From Spirochaetales bacterium (GTDB lineage Bacteria > Spirochaetota > Spirochaetia > Sphaerochaetales > Sphaerochaetaceae), in assembly GCA_022785155.1 (NCBI GenBank), contig JALFRH010000197.1:1-9332 (forward strand): 9,332 nucleotides of DNA. Direction: 5' to 3'. Made by a program: the position numbers and the translations under genes. The notes under the pieces are model-generated. The model was given only the letters and a program-made list of their open reading frames with translations. It had not been told where the DNA came from and ran no database searches. Positions 1 to 6,325 of this stretch are shown in pieces; the stretch's first letter is position 1, and the number at the start of each line of letters is the position of its first letter.

Positions 1-141
1 AGGAGAGATATACAGTAGCTGTTACCTGAATGGAACCAGGTCTAAAGTATGTGTTACCTATTCAGAATCAGTCATATAAAATGTGTTACCTAGAGTGATT
101 CACTGGTACACAAAAGTGTTACCTTTTTGGGGACCATATCA
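1..141. mobile_element. Terminal region of an insertion sequence, IS21-like (partial)
   Basis: No coding sequence is visible here. The stretch carries four copies of TGTTACCT at regular spacing and ends, reading rightwards, in GGGGACCATATCA at 129-141. On the minus strand the end therefore begins TGATATGG. IS21-family elements are known to have TG...CA ends and several transposase-binding repeats inside each terminus, and this matches that layout. The end coincides exactly with the abrupt stop of the phosphatase domain coded to its right, which supports a junction at about 141/142. The body of the element (istA/istB genes) would lie left of position 1, so neither the family nor which end this is can be confirmed. 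It could also be another family with iterated end repeats. Confidence 0.55.
20..124 (+). repeat. Four direct repeats TGTTACCT with 32-33 bp period
   Basis: Copies lie at 20-27, 52-59, 84-91 and 117-124, so the starts are 32, 32 and 33 bp apart. The middle two copies share a longer core, ATGTGTTACCTA, at 49-60 and 81-92. The period is close to three turns of B-DNA, so the sites lie on the same helical face. This is what is expected of cooperative binding sites for a transposase or regulator. The spacer sequences are unrelated to one another. Confidence 0.85.
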
Positions 142-1283
142 CGGATATCTCTCCCTGAATTCAGAAACCGTCAGATTTCTCAAATCACCATTGTTCGTTT
201 CATGGAAAGCCTCATCATAAATGAACTCTTTTCCAAGAACACTGCCGATGATTGATGCAGATTCTCTTGCCCTAGCCAAATCACTGGCAACCAACATGTC
301 ATAATCAGTATCCAATTGCTTGGACAATTGCTGAACTTGCTCAACACCAAATTCTGTCAGGTGATTATCAGACCAACCGCCAAGCTTATCCCTGTCATCT
401 TGGCCATGGCGTACTAAATGGAGTTCCACGCCATAGTCACCAACAGAGATAGGTTTCTGATAATCAATGTCTGAAAAAATCCGAAAGATGCTTTCCTGAC
501 ACATCTCAAAGGTAACGCCAGAAGCAAACTTATTTTTCCTCGAATAATTTTCGTAGAGTTCTCTGATGCGGAAAAATGCAAACACTCTATGCAACAAATC
601 TTCCACATAGGATTTGTCCAAGGAAGTTCCTCGGTGAAAAAAAGTATTTATCATCGCACTGTTGAGCAAGGCTTTGTCATATCCATGATGCTCAAGCAAA
701 TACAGGTCAAAAAGATCTTTGGATCTGGAATTGTTGACTCCTCTGGAGACCAAAGTCTCGAATTTTTCTGCGATGATTGTCTCAATGGAATATGAGAGGA
801 CTGTAAAACGTTCCATGAGAAATGGAGTTTCAAATTCAAAGTACCCAGGTTCAGGCGTAACCATGTCGCCAATTGCAACATCAATAGAAAAACGCTTGCG
901 CACGTTGAAGAAATGGACTTCAATCCTGACGGTTTTACCAGAGTATTTCATTTCTGCGCTAATATCTTCGATACCAAGGCATGAAAACACAATATTGCTT
1001 GTCTGATTCAAACCACAGATTTCATTGATTTCCTTTAGGAGAATCTTGTCAGACATCTCTACACAGGAATACTTGAAGTCCAAGTCCATTGTACTCCGAG
1101 TACTGACTCCAAGGACCTTTTGCAGATAGAAACCGCCTTTGAAAACATATTTGTCCTTGTAATCACTCAAGGAAATCCTATGAAGAAATTCATCAAAGAA
1201 GAAACTTCCCATGCGACCTGGACATCAACATTGTTTTCCTTGGCATATCTTTCGATTTTCGCTTTCGTCTTTCCTAGTTCCAT
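139..1283 (-). pseudogene. abiEii: AbiEii-type nucleotidyltransferase toxin fused to a histidine-phosphatase domain; frameshifted and truncated
   Basis: This is the toxin half of an AbiE type IV toxin-antitoxin or abortive-infection system; the family are DUF1814/MenT-like nucleotidyltransferases. The longest open frame (ATG at 1212, 357 codons) begins mid-domain. It shows KGGF (residues 25-28), RSTMDLDF (39-46, the DxD metal/NTP motif) and the downstream Glu-Lys...SRGVNNSRSKDLFDLY block (149-171). The missing N-terminus (MELGKTKAKIERYAKENN...) is coded in another frame from the ATG at 1283, which overlaps the end of abiEi by 10 bases. That frame stops at 1167 after 38 codons. One extra T in the T run at about 1202-1204 would join the two frames as ...WEVFFFDEF. 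From about residue 260 a histidine-phosphatase domain follows, with LVRHG (266-270), the ASDLARARESASII helix and HETNNGDL. It ends at RERYP, about half a domain, so the second catalytic His is lost. The TGA stop (141-139) appears to come from the adjoining insertion element. The gene is probably inactive unless translation starts at 1212 or the frameshift is programmed. Confidence 0.8.
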
Positions 1284-1861
1284 GAGATGACCTCAAACAC
1301 GTTCTTCACTTCCTCGTAGACTCCCAGTTCTTTTGCATATTGATAAAGGTTCTCTACATCAAGATAGTGTCTGGCATATTCTTTGATGGCAAAAATCCGA
1401 TCCTCTGCATCATAGTGTTCAGGACGGACAAAGAGATCGCACACAACTCTTTCCTTTCCATAGGCTTTGACTGGATTACCAAAGGATGTTTCAACAACAG
1501 TGACTCCAAGTCTAGCCGTCTTTTTCCTAGTCACAATGATCTTGGCATCAGGAATCTCTGGGACATTCACTCCATAAGGAAGTGTAATCTCCATTTTCAC
1601 AGATTGCTTGGAGGAAAGGTCATTCAGAAATAGAGCGCTCTCGCCGGAATAGATGATGTTTGGATATTTGAGACTGTAGATGTAATACACATCCAGTGGA
1701 GTATCAGGCATGGTATAGATGCCTTTGTATACTTTCTCCAGCTTCTTTTCCTTTGCCAGACGTGAAATGTATACAGAAGGAATATCTTGTTCCTTCATAA
1801 GCTTGGAATGGAGATATCCATTGTTTTTTTCTGCTACCAGCAGAACTCCTTCCTTGTCCAT
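1274..1861 (-). CDS. abiEi: AbiEi-family antitoxin / transcriptional regulator
   Basis: This 195-residue protein is the antitoxin partner of AbiEii. In the characterised AbiE systems the N-terminal winged helix-turn-helix represses the operon promoter, and the C-terminal domain opposes the toxin without forming a stable complex (type IV). The N-terminal part (about residues 10-55: LHSKLMKEQDIP, ISRLAKEKKLEKVYKGIYTMP) has the usual AbiEi winged-helix pattern, ending in the Gly-Ile-Tyr wing. It is followed by the GESALFLNDLS segment and the KAYGKERVVCDLFVRP block typical of the family. The ATG at 1861 has AAAGG at 1875-1871, nine bases upstream. The stop overlaps the original toxin start by 10 bases, which implies translational coupling. 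The gene looks intact, so a functional antitoxin may persist beside a broken toxin. Confidence 0.88.
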   Translation of the reverse strand: MDKEGVLLVAEKNNGYLHSKLMKEQDIPSVYISRLAKEKKLEKVYKGIYTMPDTPLDVYYIYSLKYPNIIYSGESALFLNDLSSKQSVKMEITLPYGVNVPEIPDAKIIVTRKKTARLGVTVVETSFGNPVKAYGKERVVCDLFVRPEHYDAEDRIFAIKEYARHYLDVENLYQYAKELGVYEEVKNVFEVISWN

Positions 1862-1884
1862 GATGCTGTACCTTTATCATGAAC

Positions 1885-1913
1885 ATTATAATAAAATGTT
1901 AGTGTTTTTACAA
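1885..1913 (-). promoter_or_regulatory. Sigma-70-type promoter of the abiE operon with overlapping inverted repeat
   Basis: On the minus strand, TTGTAA (1913-1908) is followed after exactly 17 bases by a perfect TATAAT (1890-1885), 24 bases before the abiEi ATG. A 6-bp inverted repeat, AACATT (1882-1887) and AATGTT (1895-1900) with a 7-bp spacer, overlaps the -10 box. It is a candidate AbiEi operator, in line with the known autorepression of abiE promoters. The boxes are read directly; the operator role is inferred. Confidence 0.7.
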
Positions 1914-2057
1914 CAATACATTCTTTCTATCCGTTAATTCTTATTTCCTACAATCAATTTGTGACCGCCTTTCCGAGTTTTGTTGCATGGTCCGGAGTTC
2001 CGTTTCACCTGCTCCCGATTTTGTTTCTTTGTATCAGAAGCTATAGGCAAACATATG

Positions 2058-2097
2058 AAGAGTCAGATTTGATTTGATCAGATCTGACTCTTTTTTT
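2058..2097 (+). terminator. Rho-independent terminator with no recognisable upstream gene
   Basis: The arms AAGAGTCAGAT (2058-2068) and ATCTGACTCTT (2082-2092) form a perfect 11-bp stem around a 13-base loop and run into seven T residues (2091-2097). The T tract is on the right, so it acts on plus-strand transcripts, yet no plus-strand gene precedes it in the window. It may end a small RNA, or be left from a gene lost when the abiE block arrived. Confidence 0.85.
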
Positions 2098-2254
2098 ATC
2101 TTCATTTGCACATCGGCACTCCCATGTTTCCAATAATCTTTCATCCTTTTTTGTCTCTTAATGGCATCATTTGAAGCCAAAGAAAATGAAGAAATGAATT
2201 TTTTTCATGATATCTCTTTATTTTATAGGTAGATTATCTATTATTTCTTTTTTC

Positions 2255-2283
2255 TTGACGGGAGAGAAAACCTATACGACAAT
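2255..2283 (+). promoter_or_regulatory. Probable promoter of the transporter / amino-sugar operon
   Basis: TTGACG (2255-2260) matches the -35 consensus at five of six bases. After 17 bases comes GACAAT (2278-2283), four of six against TATAAT. It lies about 80 bases before the first gene, giving a leader of roughly 70 bases. The -10 box is weak, as expected of a regulated promoter. This is a pattern call only. Confidence 0.45.
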
Positions 2284-2284
2284 A

Positions 2285-2301
2285 AATTAAATGGTTTAAT
2301 T
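2285..2301. promoter_or_regulatory. Perfect palindrome AATTAAA-TGG-TTTAATT, candidate operator
   Basis: The 7-bp arms 2285-2291 and 2295-2301 are perfectly complementary around a 3-base centre. They lie immediately downstream of the proposed -10 box, over the expected transcription start. The position suits a repressor site for the operon. No regulator gene is in the window, so the binding protein is unknown. Confidence 0.4.
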
Positions 2302-2363
2302 AAATTCATTTGAAGGGAGAATCCCCTCAAAGATTTTACCATTAAAACGATAAAGGTGGTCGT

Positions 2364-3173
2364 ATGGCAGAACTTGAAAACAAGAAAGAAATCAAACAAC
2401 GAAAGTTGAAGGATTTCTCCGAGGGTAACAAAACCACACAGACTATTATTACAGTCTGCTCGATTATTGGTGGATTCTTAATCTGGCATCTTATAGCCAG
2501 CATTCCATCTGTCCACACTTTCCTTTCCACTCCTTGGGAAGTGGTATTGGCCGGAGTTGCTGAAGCAAAAGCCGGTGGTAGATACTGGAAAGATATCTCA
2601 GTCTCTCTTCAGAGAGTTGGAGTTGGATTTGGAATCGCTTTTATCTGCGCTATTCCTATCGCATTCCTTATGGGATGGTATCCGAAGTTCAGAAAGGGTG
2701 TCGAGCCATGGATCCAGTTCTTCAAGTCAATCCCACCTATTGCTTTGATTCCTCTCGTAGTCTTGGCTATGGGTCTCTCTGAAAAGTCAAAGTATACAAT
2801 CATTTTCATTACATCCTTCTTGGTAATGGTTGTAACTATATCCCAGGGAATCAAGGAAGTCGATCTTACCCTTGTGAAGGCAGCCTATACCTTCGGAGCA
2901 AAGGACTTCAACCTTTTCTGCGATATCATGATTCCTGCTTCCTTCCCATTTATCCTTGTTGCAGCAAGACTTGGAATATCAACTGCCCTTACAACTCTCA
3001 TTGCAGCTGAAATGACAGGAACCATCTATGGTCTGGGTGCAAGAATCCAGGGTGCCCAGCAGTTCATGAACCAGTCCATCGTTCTTCTTGGTATCTGTAC
3101 CATCGGTATCATCGGATTCATTCTCGACAGAGTATTGCTCTGGCTTGAAAAGAAGTTGACAGGTTGGAAATAA
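2364..3173 (+). CDS. ABC transporter permease, SsuC/TauC family
   Basis: This 269-residue inner-membrane permease belongs to the binding-protein-dependent importer class (BPD_transp_1) that includes SsuC, TauC and NrtB. About six hydrophobic segments can be seen, near residues 27-46, 86-104, 123-138, 144-160, 190-215 and 238-260. The cytoplasmic EAA loop that docks the ATPase reads KAAYTFGAKDFNLFCDIMIP (172-191), with the conserved Ala-Ala and Gly. The SIPPIALIPLVVLAMGL stretch (122-138) is characteristic of this subfamily. The N-terminal 25 residues are charged and cytoplasmic. AAAGGTGG at 2352-2359 is the ribosome-binding site. The ATPase starts 12 bases after its stop. Known substrates of the family are sulfonates, taurine, nitrate and pyrimidine precursors; the operon here argues for something sugar-related, so no substrate or gene name is assigned. 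Confidence 0.9.
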   Translation: MAELENKKEIKQRKLKDFSEGNKTTQTIITVCSIIGGFLIWHLIASIPSVHTFLSTPWEVVLAGVAEAKAGGRYWKDISVSLQRVGVGFGIAFICAIPIAFLMGWYPKFRKGVEPWIQFFKSIPPIALIPLVVLAMGLSEKSKYTIIFITSFLVMVVTISQGIKEVDLTLVKAAYTFGAKDFNLFCDIMIPASFPFILVAARLGISTALTTLIAAEMTGTIYGLGARIQGAQQFMNQSIVLLGICTIGIIGFILDRVLLWLEKKLTGWK

Positions 3174-3185
3174 GGGAGAAACATC

Positions 3186-3989
3186 ATGGCAAAACCATTA
3201 ATTGAAATCAAAGACGTACGCAAAGTCTATAAAGTGAAAAAAGGAAACGATGTCATCGCTCTCAACGGCGTCAACCTTGACATAAACGAAAATGAGTTTG
3301 TATGTGTAGTAGGACCTTCAGGTTGTGGTAAGACGACACTTCTTAATATCATTGCAGGCCTTGAACAGTATGACAGCGGTTCTGTAAAGATGGATGGTGC
3401 AGATGTCATAGGACCAGGCCCTAACAGAGGCGTCATCTTCCAGCAGTATGCACTCTTCCCTTGGATGACAGTAAAGAAGAACATCAAGTATGGAATGAAG
3501 TTCCTGAAAAAGCCAGATGGAACAAAGTATACGGAAGAAGAGAAAGAGAAGATTGCCCAGGAATATATCAAGCAGGTAAACCTTACAGGTTTCGAAAACT
3601 CCTATCCTAAGGAATTGTCCGGCGGTATGAAGCAGAGAGTCGCCATTGCCCGTGGATATGCCGTCGATCCTGAAGTAATCCTTATGGATGAGCCTTTCGG
3701 TGCCCTCGATGCCCAGACAAGAGCTCAGCTCCAGGAAGAACTTCTTCTTACATGGGAAAATAAGAGAAAGACAGTATTCTTCATCACCCACGATGTCGAT
3801 GAAGCTGTTCTCCTCTCCACAAAGATTGTCATTATGAGTGCTCGCCCTGGTCAGATCAAGGAAGTCATCGACAACACAAATATTCCTTATCCAAGAACAC
3901 AGGCAACAAAACTGGATCCTCAGTTCGAGAAGACCAGGAATTACGTTTGGGATACTGTCTACAAGATGTATCTTGAAGTCAGAAAATAA
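3186..3989 (+). CDS. ABC transporter ATP-binding protein, SsuB/TauB family
   Basis: This 267-residue cytoplasmic ATPase powers the importer encoded by its neighbours. All nucleotide-binding motifs are intact: Walker A GPSGCGKTT (43-51), Q-loop FQQYALFPW (85-93), signature LSGGMKQR (144-151), Walker B VILMDEP (164-170, catalytic Glu 169), D-loop GALDA (172-176) and switch His 202 in ITHD. The GPNRGVIFQQYALFPWMTV stretch (78-96) is typical of the SsuB/TauB/NrtD branch. There is a small insertion with FLKKPDGTKYTEEEKE between the Q-loop and the signature. GGGAG at 3174-3178 precedes the ATG. The gene sits between the permease and binding-protein genes, giving a complete importer set. Confidence 0.93.
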   Translation: MAKPLIEIKDVRKVYKVKKGNDVIALNGVNLDINENEFVCVVGPSGCGKTTLLNIIAGLEQYDSGSVKMDGADVIGPGPNRGVIFQQYALFPWMTVKKNIKYGMKFLKKPDGTKYTEEEKEKIAQEYIKQVNLTGFENSYPKELSGGMKQRVAIARGYAVDPEVILMDEPFGALDAQTRAQLQEELLLTWENKRKTVFFITHDVDEAVLLSTKIVIMSARPGQIKEVIDNTNIPYPRTQATKLDPQFEKTRNYVWDTVYKMYLEVRK

Positions 3990-4019
3990 ATTATTAGACT
4001 ACTATAAGGAGAAAATAGT

Positions 4020-5156
4020 ATGAAGAGAATTATTGTAGCCATTATGGTTATCTGCTGCCTTTTCAGCGTATTCGCTCAGGGAACAGAAGAAAAAGCTGCA
4101 AGCGCAACACTGGACAAGGTTCGCATTGCCATTCACAGCAACGAAGGTGGAGCTTCCCTCGTAGCTACAGCACAGGATCAGAAGATCTTCGAGAAGCATG
4201 GAATCAAGGCTGAAATTACTGTAGTCACAGGTGGTGTTCCTGAAATGGCTGCAATGAGAGCAGACGAGAGAACTCTTGATGTAGGATACATCGGAGCAGG
4301 TGTTGCATGGAACCCTATCGATTCCACAGGTAACCAACTTAGCTTCATCTTCCTCGATTGTCTTTCAAACGCTGAAAACCTCATTGCTAAGAAGGGAATC
4401 TTCAATGATGCAAACGGAAACGGCAAGTATGACAACGACGAAATCTTCGAAGGTCTCCATGGCAAGACAGTCTACCTCCAGACAGGTGCTACTCCTGGTT
4501 CATGGTTCATCCAGCTTGTAGACACAATCAACCAGGGTAAGCCAGCTGACCAGCAGCTTTGGCTCTTCTGCGAAGATGCCAGCTACACAGCAGGTCTCAC
4601 ACCAGCAAACAACAATCCTGCAAACAGAGTTCAGGTTGTAAACTATGACAACTCCAACATTCCTGCAGGTATGGCTACAAAGGATGCTTCTGCAGTCCAG
4701 ATTGCAGCTGCTTATGCTCCTTCCACAACAACAGCTCTCAAGATTGAAGATGTCGAATTCATCTGCGACAACTCTGCCCTCGACGCAAAGTATGTCTCCC
4801 CATCTACATGGGTAGCTTCCAACAAGTGGATTTCCGAGAACCCGGATGTTGCTCAGCGCTTTGTCGATGCACTCTTGGAAGCAGCTATCTACAGATATGA
4901 TCACATTGAGGAATCCATGGTTTCTGCAGACAATCTTGCTCAGCTCCCAGCTGGCTCCTGCGACTCCAACAACCTCATCGTCTTCTCTGGTGAAGGATAC
5001 AAGGAACTCTTCGGAACAAAGTCTGGTAAGGGATATGCTTATCTCCAGGCTCTCTACAATCTCAAGAAGGGTGCAGTTCCAGAGGGAACAACTCCAAAGT
5101 CATTTGAAGATTCCTTCAACGATACATTCATCGTCAAGGCTCTCCAGAACATCTGA
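4020..5156 (+). CDS. Secreted solute-binding protein of the SsuA/NMT1 class with an EF-hand-like loop
   Basis: This 378-residue extracytoplasmic binding protein is the likely partner of the preceding permease and ATPase. Residues 1-19 form a signal peptide: MKR, a hydrophobic core, then Val-Phe-Ala before Gln20, a type I signal-peptidase site. I see no clear lipobox, although Cys12-Cys13 lie in the core. The mature start VRIAIHSNEGGASLVATAQD and the 'EKHGIKAEI...GGVPEMAAMRADERTLDVGYIG' pattern are those of NMT1/SsuA/TauA-type proteins. An insertion at residues 130-141, DANGNGKYDNDE, fits the 12-residue EF-hand calcium loop (D1, N3, N5, G6, D9, E12). The gene has AAGGAG at 4006-4011, eight bases before the ATG. 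A terminator-like hairpin follows it. Codon choice looks biased (many AAG, CTC, ACA), consistent with high expression. The substrate is unknown. Confidence 0.88.
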   Translation: MKRIIVAIMVICCLFSVFAQGTEEKAASATLDKVRIAIHSNEGGASLVATAQDQKIFEKHGIKAEITVVTGGVPEMAAMRADERTLDVGYIGAGVAWNPIDSTGNQLSFIFLDCLSNAENLIAKKGIFNDANGNGKYDNDEIFEGLHGKTVYLQTGATPGSWFIQLVDTINQGKPADQQLWLFCEDASYTAGLTPANNNPANRVQVVNYDNSNIPAGMATKDASAVQIAAAYAPSTTTALKIEDVEFICDNSALDAKYVSPSTWVASNKWISENPDVAQRFVDALLEAAIYRYDHIEESMVSADNLAQLPAGSCDSNNLIVFSGEGYKELFGTKSGKGYAYLQALYNLKKGAVPEGTTPKSFEDSFNDTFIVKALQNI

Positions 5157-5172
5157 GTTTGGAACTGATTGT

Positions 5173-5205
5173 AATGGGGACCGTTGTCATGCGGTCCTCA
5201 TTTTG
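5173..5205 (+). terminator. Terminator-like hairpin between the binding protein and manA
   Basis: An 11-bp stem (5173-5183 with 5192-5202, core GGACCG/CGGTCC, one G-U pair) encloses an 8-base loop and runs into TTTTG. The short T run suggests partial termination. The manA start codon is only 17 bases further on, and no new promoter is visible. It therefore probably lowers expression of the enzymes relative to the binding protein, or protects the 3' end of the upstream message. Confidence 0.7.
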
Positions 5206-5211
5206 TTAAAT

Positions 5212-5216
5212 GGGAG
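5212..5216 (+). promoter_or_regulatory. manA: Ribosome-binding site that fixes the manA start
   Basis: GGGAG lies five bases before the ATG at 5222. An in-frame ATG at 5210 has only the hairpin tail TTTTGTTAA before it and would place this site inside the gene, so 5222 is the better start. Confidence 0.7.
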
Positions 5217-5221
5217 TGGAA

Positions 5222-6325
5222 ATGAGCTGTTTTTCAATAACTGGAGCCATAAAGAACTATGCTTGGGGTAGCAGGGATTATATCAAGTCCCTTCTATCCA
5301 TTGAGTCTCATGGCCCTTTGGCGGAGTATTGGCTTGGAACTCATTTTCTCGGGGAAGCCAAAACAGAGGACGGAATACTATTGTCCGAAAAAATCGGTCA
5401 TAGACTATCCTTTTTGTTCAAAGTGCTGGCCATTTCCACTCCCCTGGCCATCCAGTGCCATCCTTCAAAAAGCCAGGCACAAGAAGGATACTTGAAGGAG
5501 AGTCTCCTTTCACTGGATGACGAGGAAAGAAACTATCCTGATGACTCTGAAAAAACAGAAGTTGTCATTGCCCTTTCGGATTTCACAGCTTTGTATGGCT
5601 TTCTGCCTCTGGAAAGAATCAAAGATAACCTTTCTTCCTTTGTTCCTGAACTATTTGGGAAAATAAAAGATTCGTCGTCTATAAAGGAAGTACTTGAAAC
5701 CATAAGTAATCTTTCCACAGAAGAATCAAGAAAGATACTTTCCCAGTTGGAAGAGAAAACAGGAAATACTCCCCCACTCTCTTTCACACTTGGACCAAGG
5801 GAACTATGTGCCCTATGTCTATCGCTTTATCGTGATGATATCTGGTGTATCTCTCCCCTATTGATGAATGTAGTGAATTTGAAGGCCAACGAGTCCCTGT
5901 TCATCAAGCCTGGTATAGTCCATGCTTATTGCAGGGGAAACTGTCTGGAGTTAATGTCTTCTTCAGACAATATGACACGCCTCGGCCTCACAAAACGCCA
6001 TGTAGATGAAAGAGAGTTCCTGAAGATAGCCTACCTGGACTCCACCCCTTCCCTTTTTTTAGAAGCAATGGAAACGGAGGAAGGCGCCTTCAGTTATTCT
6101 TATAAAGAAGCGCCCTTCTCTCTTATAAGATATGAAAAAGGCATACATACTCTTCCAAGAATAAAAGATGGAATCATCTTCTCCATAGAGGGAAAAGCTA
6201 TTCTCAAAAAAGAGGACGAAGAAATTGAAGTGGCCAAAGGGGAAGCCTATTATGTTGGGGAAGATGACAAGATGATGATAGAGGCCCAAGGATCCATTTT
6301 CTTTGCCTATGGAGATTGCCTATGA
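5222..6325 (+). CDS. manA: Mannose-6-phosphate isomerase, type I, zinc-dependent
   Basis: The enzyme interconverts mannose-6-phosphate and fructose-6-phosphate in the cytoplasm. The 367 residues are slightly short of the roughly 390 of E. coli ManA but complete. Motifs visible from the 5222 start are the NYAWGS opening (12-17), PLAIQCHPSKSQAQEGY (74-90) with zinc ligands Gln78 and His80, KTE (111-113, ligand Glu113, usually KPE in the family), LYGF (124-127), KPGIVHAY (229-236, ligand His234) and LELMSSSDNMTRLGLTKRHVD (242-262). Residues around 109-112 (SEKT) depart from the common NHKP form. Together with the amino-sugar genes downstream, this raises the possibility of a related sugar-phosphate substrate. 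The stop overlaps the next start by four bases (ATGA). Confidence 0.9.
   Translation: MSCFSITGAIKNYAWGSRDYIKSLLSIESHGPLAEYWLGTHFLGEAKTEDGILLSEKIGHRLSFLFKVLAISTPLAIQCHPSKSQAQEGYLKESLLSLDDEERNYPDDSEKTEVVIALSDFTALYGFLPLERIKDNLSSFVPELFGKIKDSSSIKEVLETISNLSTEESRKILSQLEEKTGNTPPLSFTLGPRELCALCLSLYRDDIWCISPLLMNVVNLKANESLFIKPGIVHAYCRGNCLELMSSSDNMTRLGLTKRHVDEREFLKIAYLDSTPSLFLEAMETEEGAFSYSYKEAPFSLIRYEKGIHTLPRIKDGIIFSIEGKAILKKEDEEIEVAKGEAYYVGEDDKMMIEAQGSIFFAYGDCL

Larger units (their letters stand above)
1862..2363. other. Intergenic region of 502 bp between abiE and the transporter operon
   Basis: No convincing gene is present. Going rightwards it holds the minus-strand abiE promoter (1885-1913), a somewhat GC-richer stretch (about 1960-2035) of unknown nature with the small palindrome CGGAGTTCCG, and a strong plus-strand terminator (2058-2097). 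Then comes an A/T-rich stretch with short palindromes: ATGAA/TTCAT at 2194-2208 and TAGAT-T-ATCTA at 2230-2240. It ends with the probable operon promoter at 2255-2283. Frames in this region are short and have no recognisable protein signature. Confidence 0.7.

Noticed and set aside
20..124. Regularly spaced repeats resembling a CRISPR array
   Set aside because: The repeat unit is only 8-12 bp with 20-24 bp gaps and there are no cas genes. The position at the break in the phosphatase gene fits an element terminus better.
1907..1938. Possible divergent plus-strand promoter starting with TTTACA
   Set aside because: No acceptable -10 box follows at 16-18 bases; the nearest, GTTAAT, is about 20 bases away.
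1961..2077. Small plus-strand frame from GTG (about 38 codons) ending inside the orphan terminator
   Set aside because: It has no ribosome-binding site and no recognisable protein pattern, and its end falls within the hairpin. It could be a gene remnant but cannot be supported.
3318..3791. 157-codon open frame on the minus strand
   Set aside because: It lies entirely inside the ATPase gene, whose motifs are all intact on the plus strand, and its translation shows no recognisable domain.
6316..6321. TTG start six bases before the oxidoreductase ATG
   Set aside because: The ATG at 6322 forms the classic ATGA overlap with the manA stop and begins the Rossmann strand MIRIGIVGTG at the usual place.
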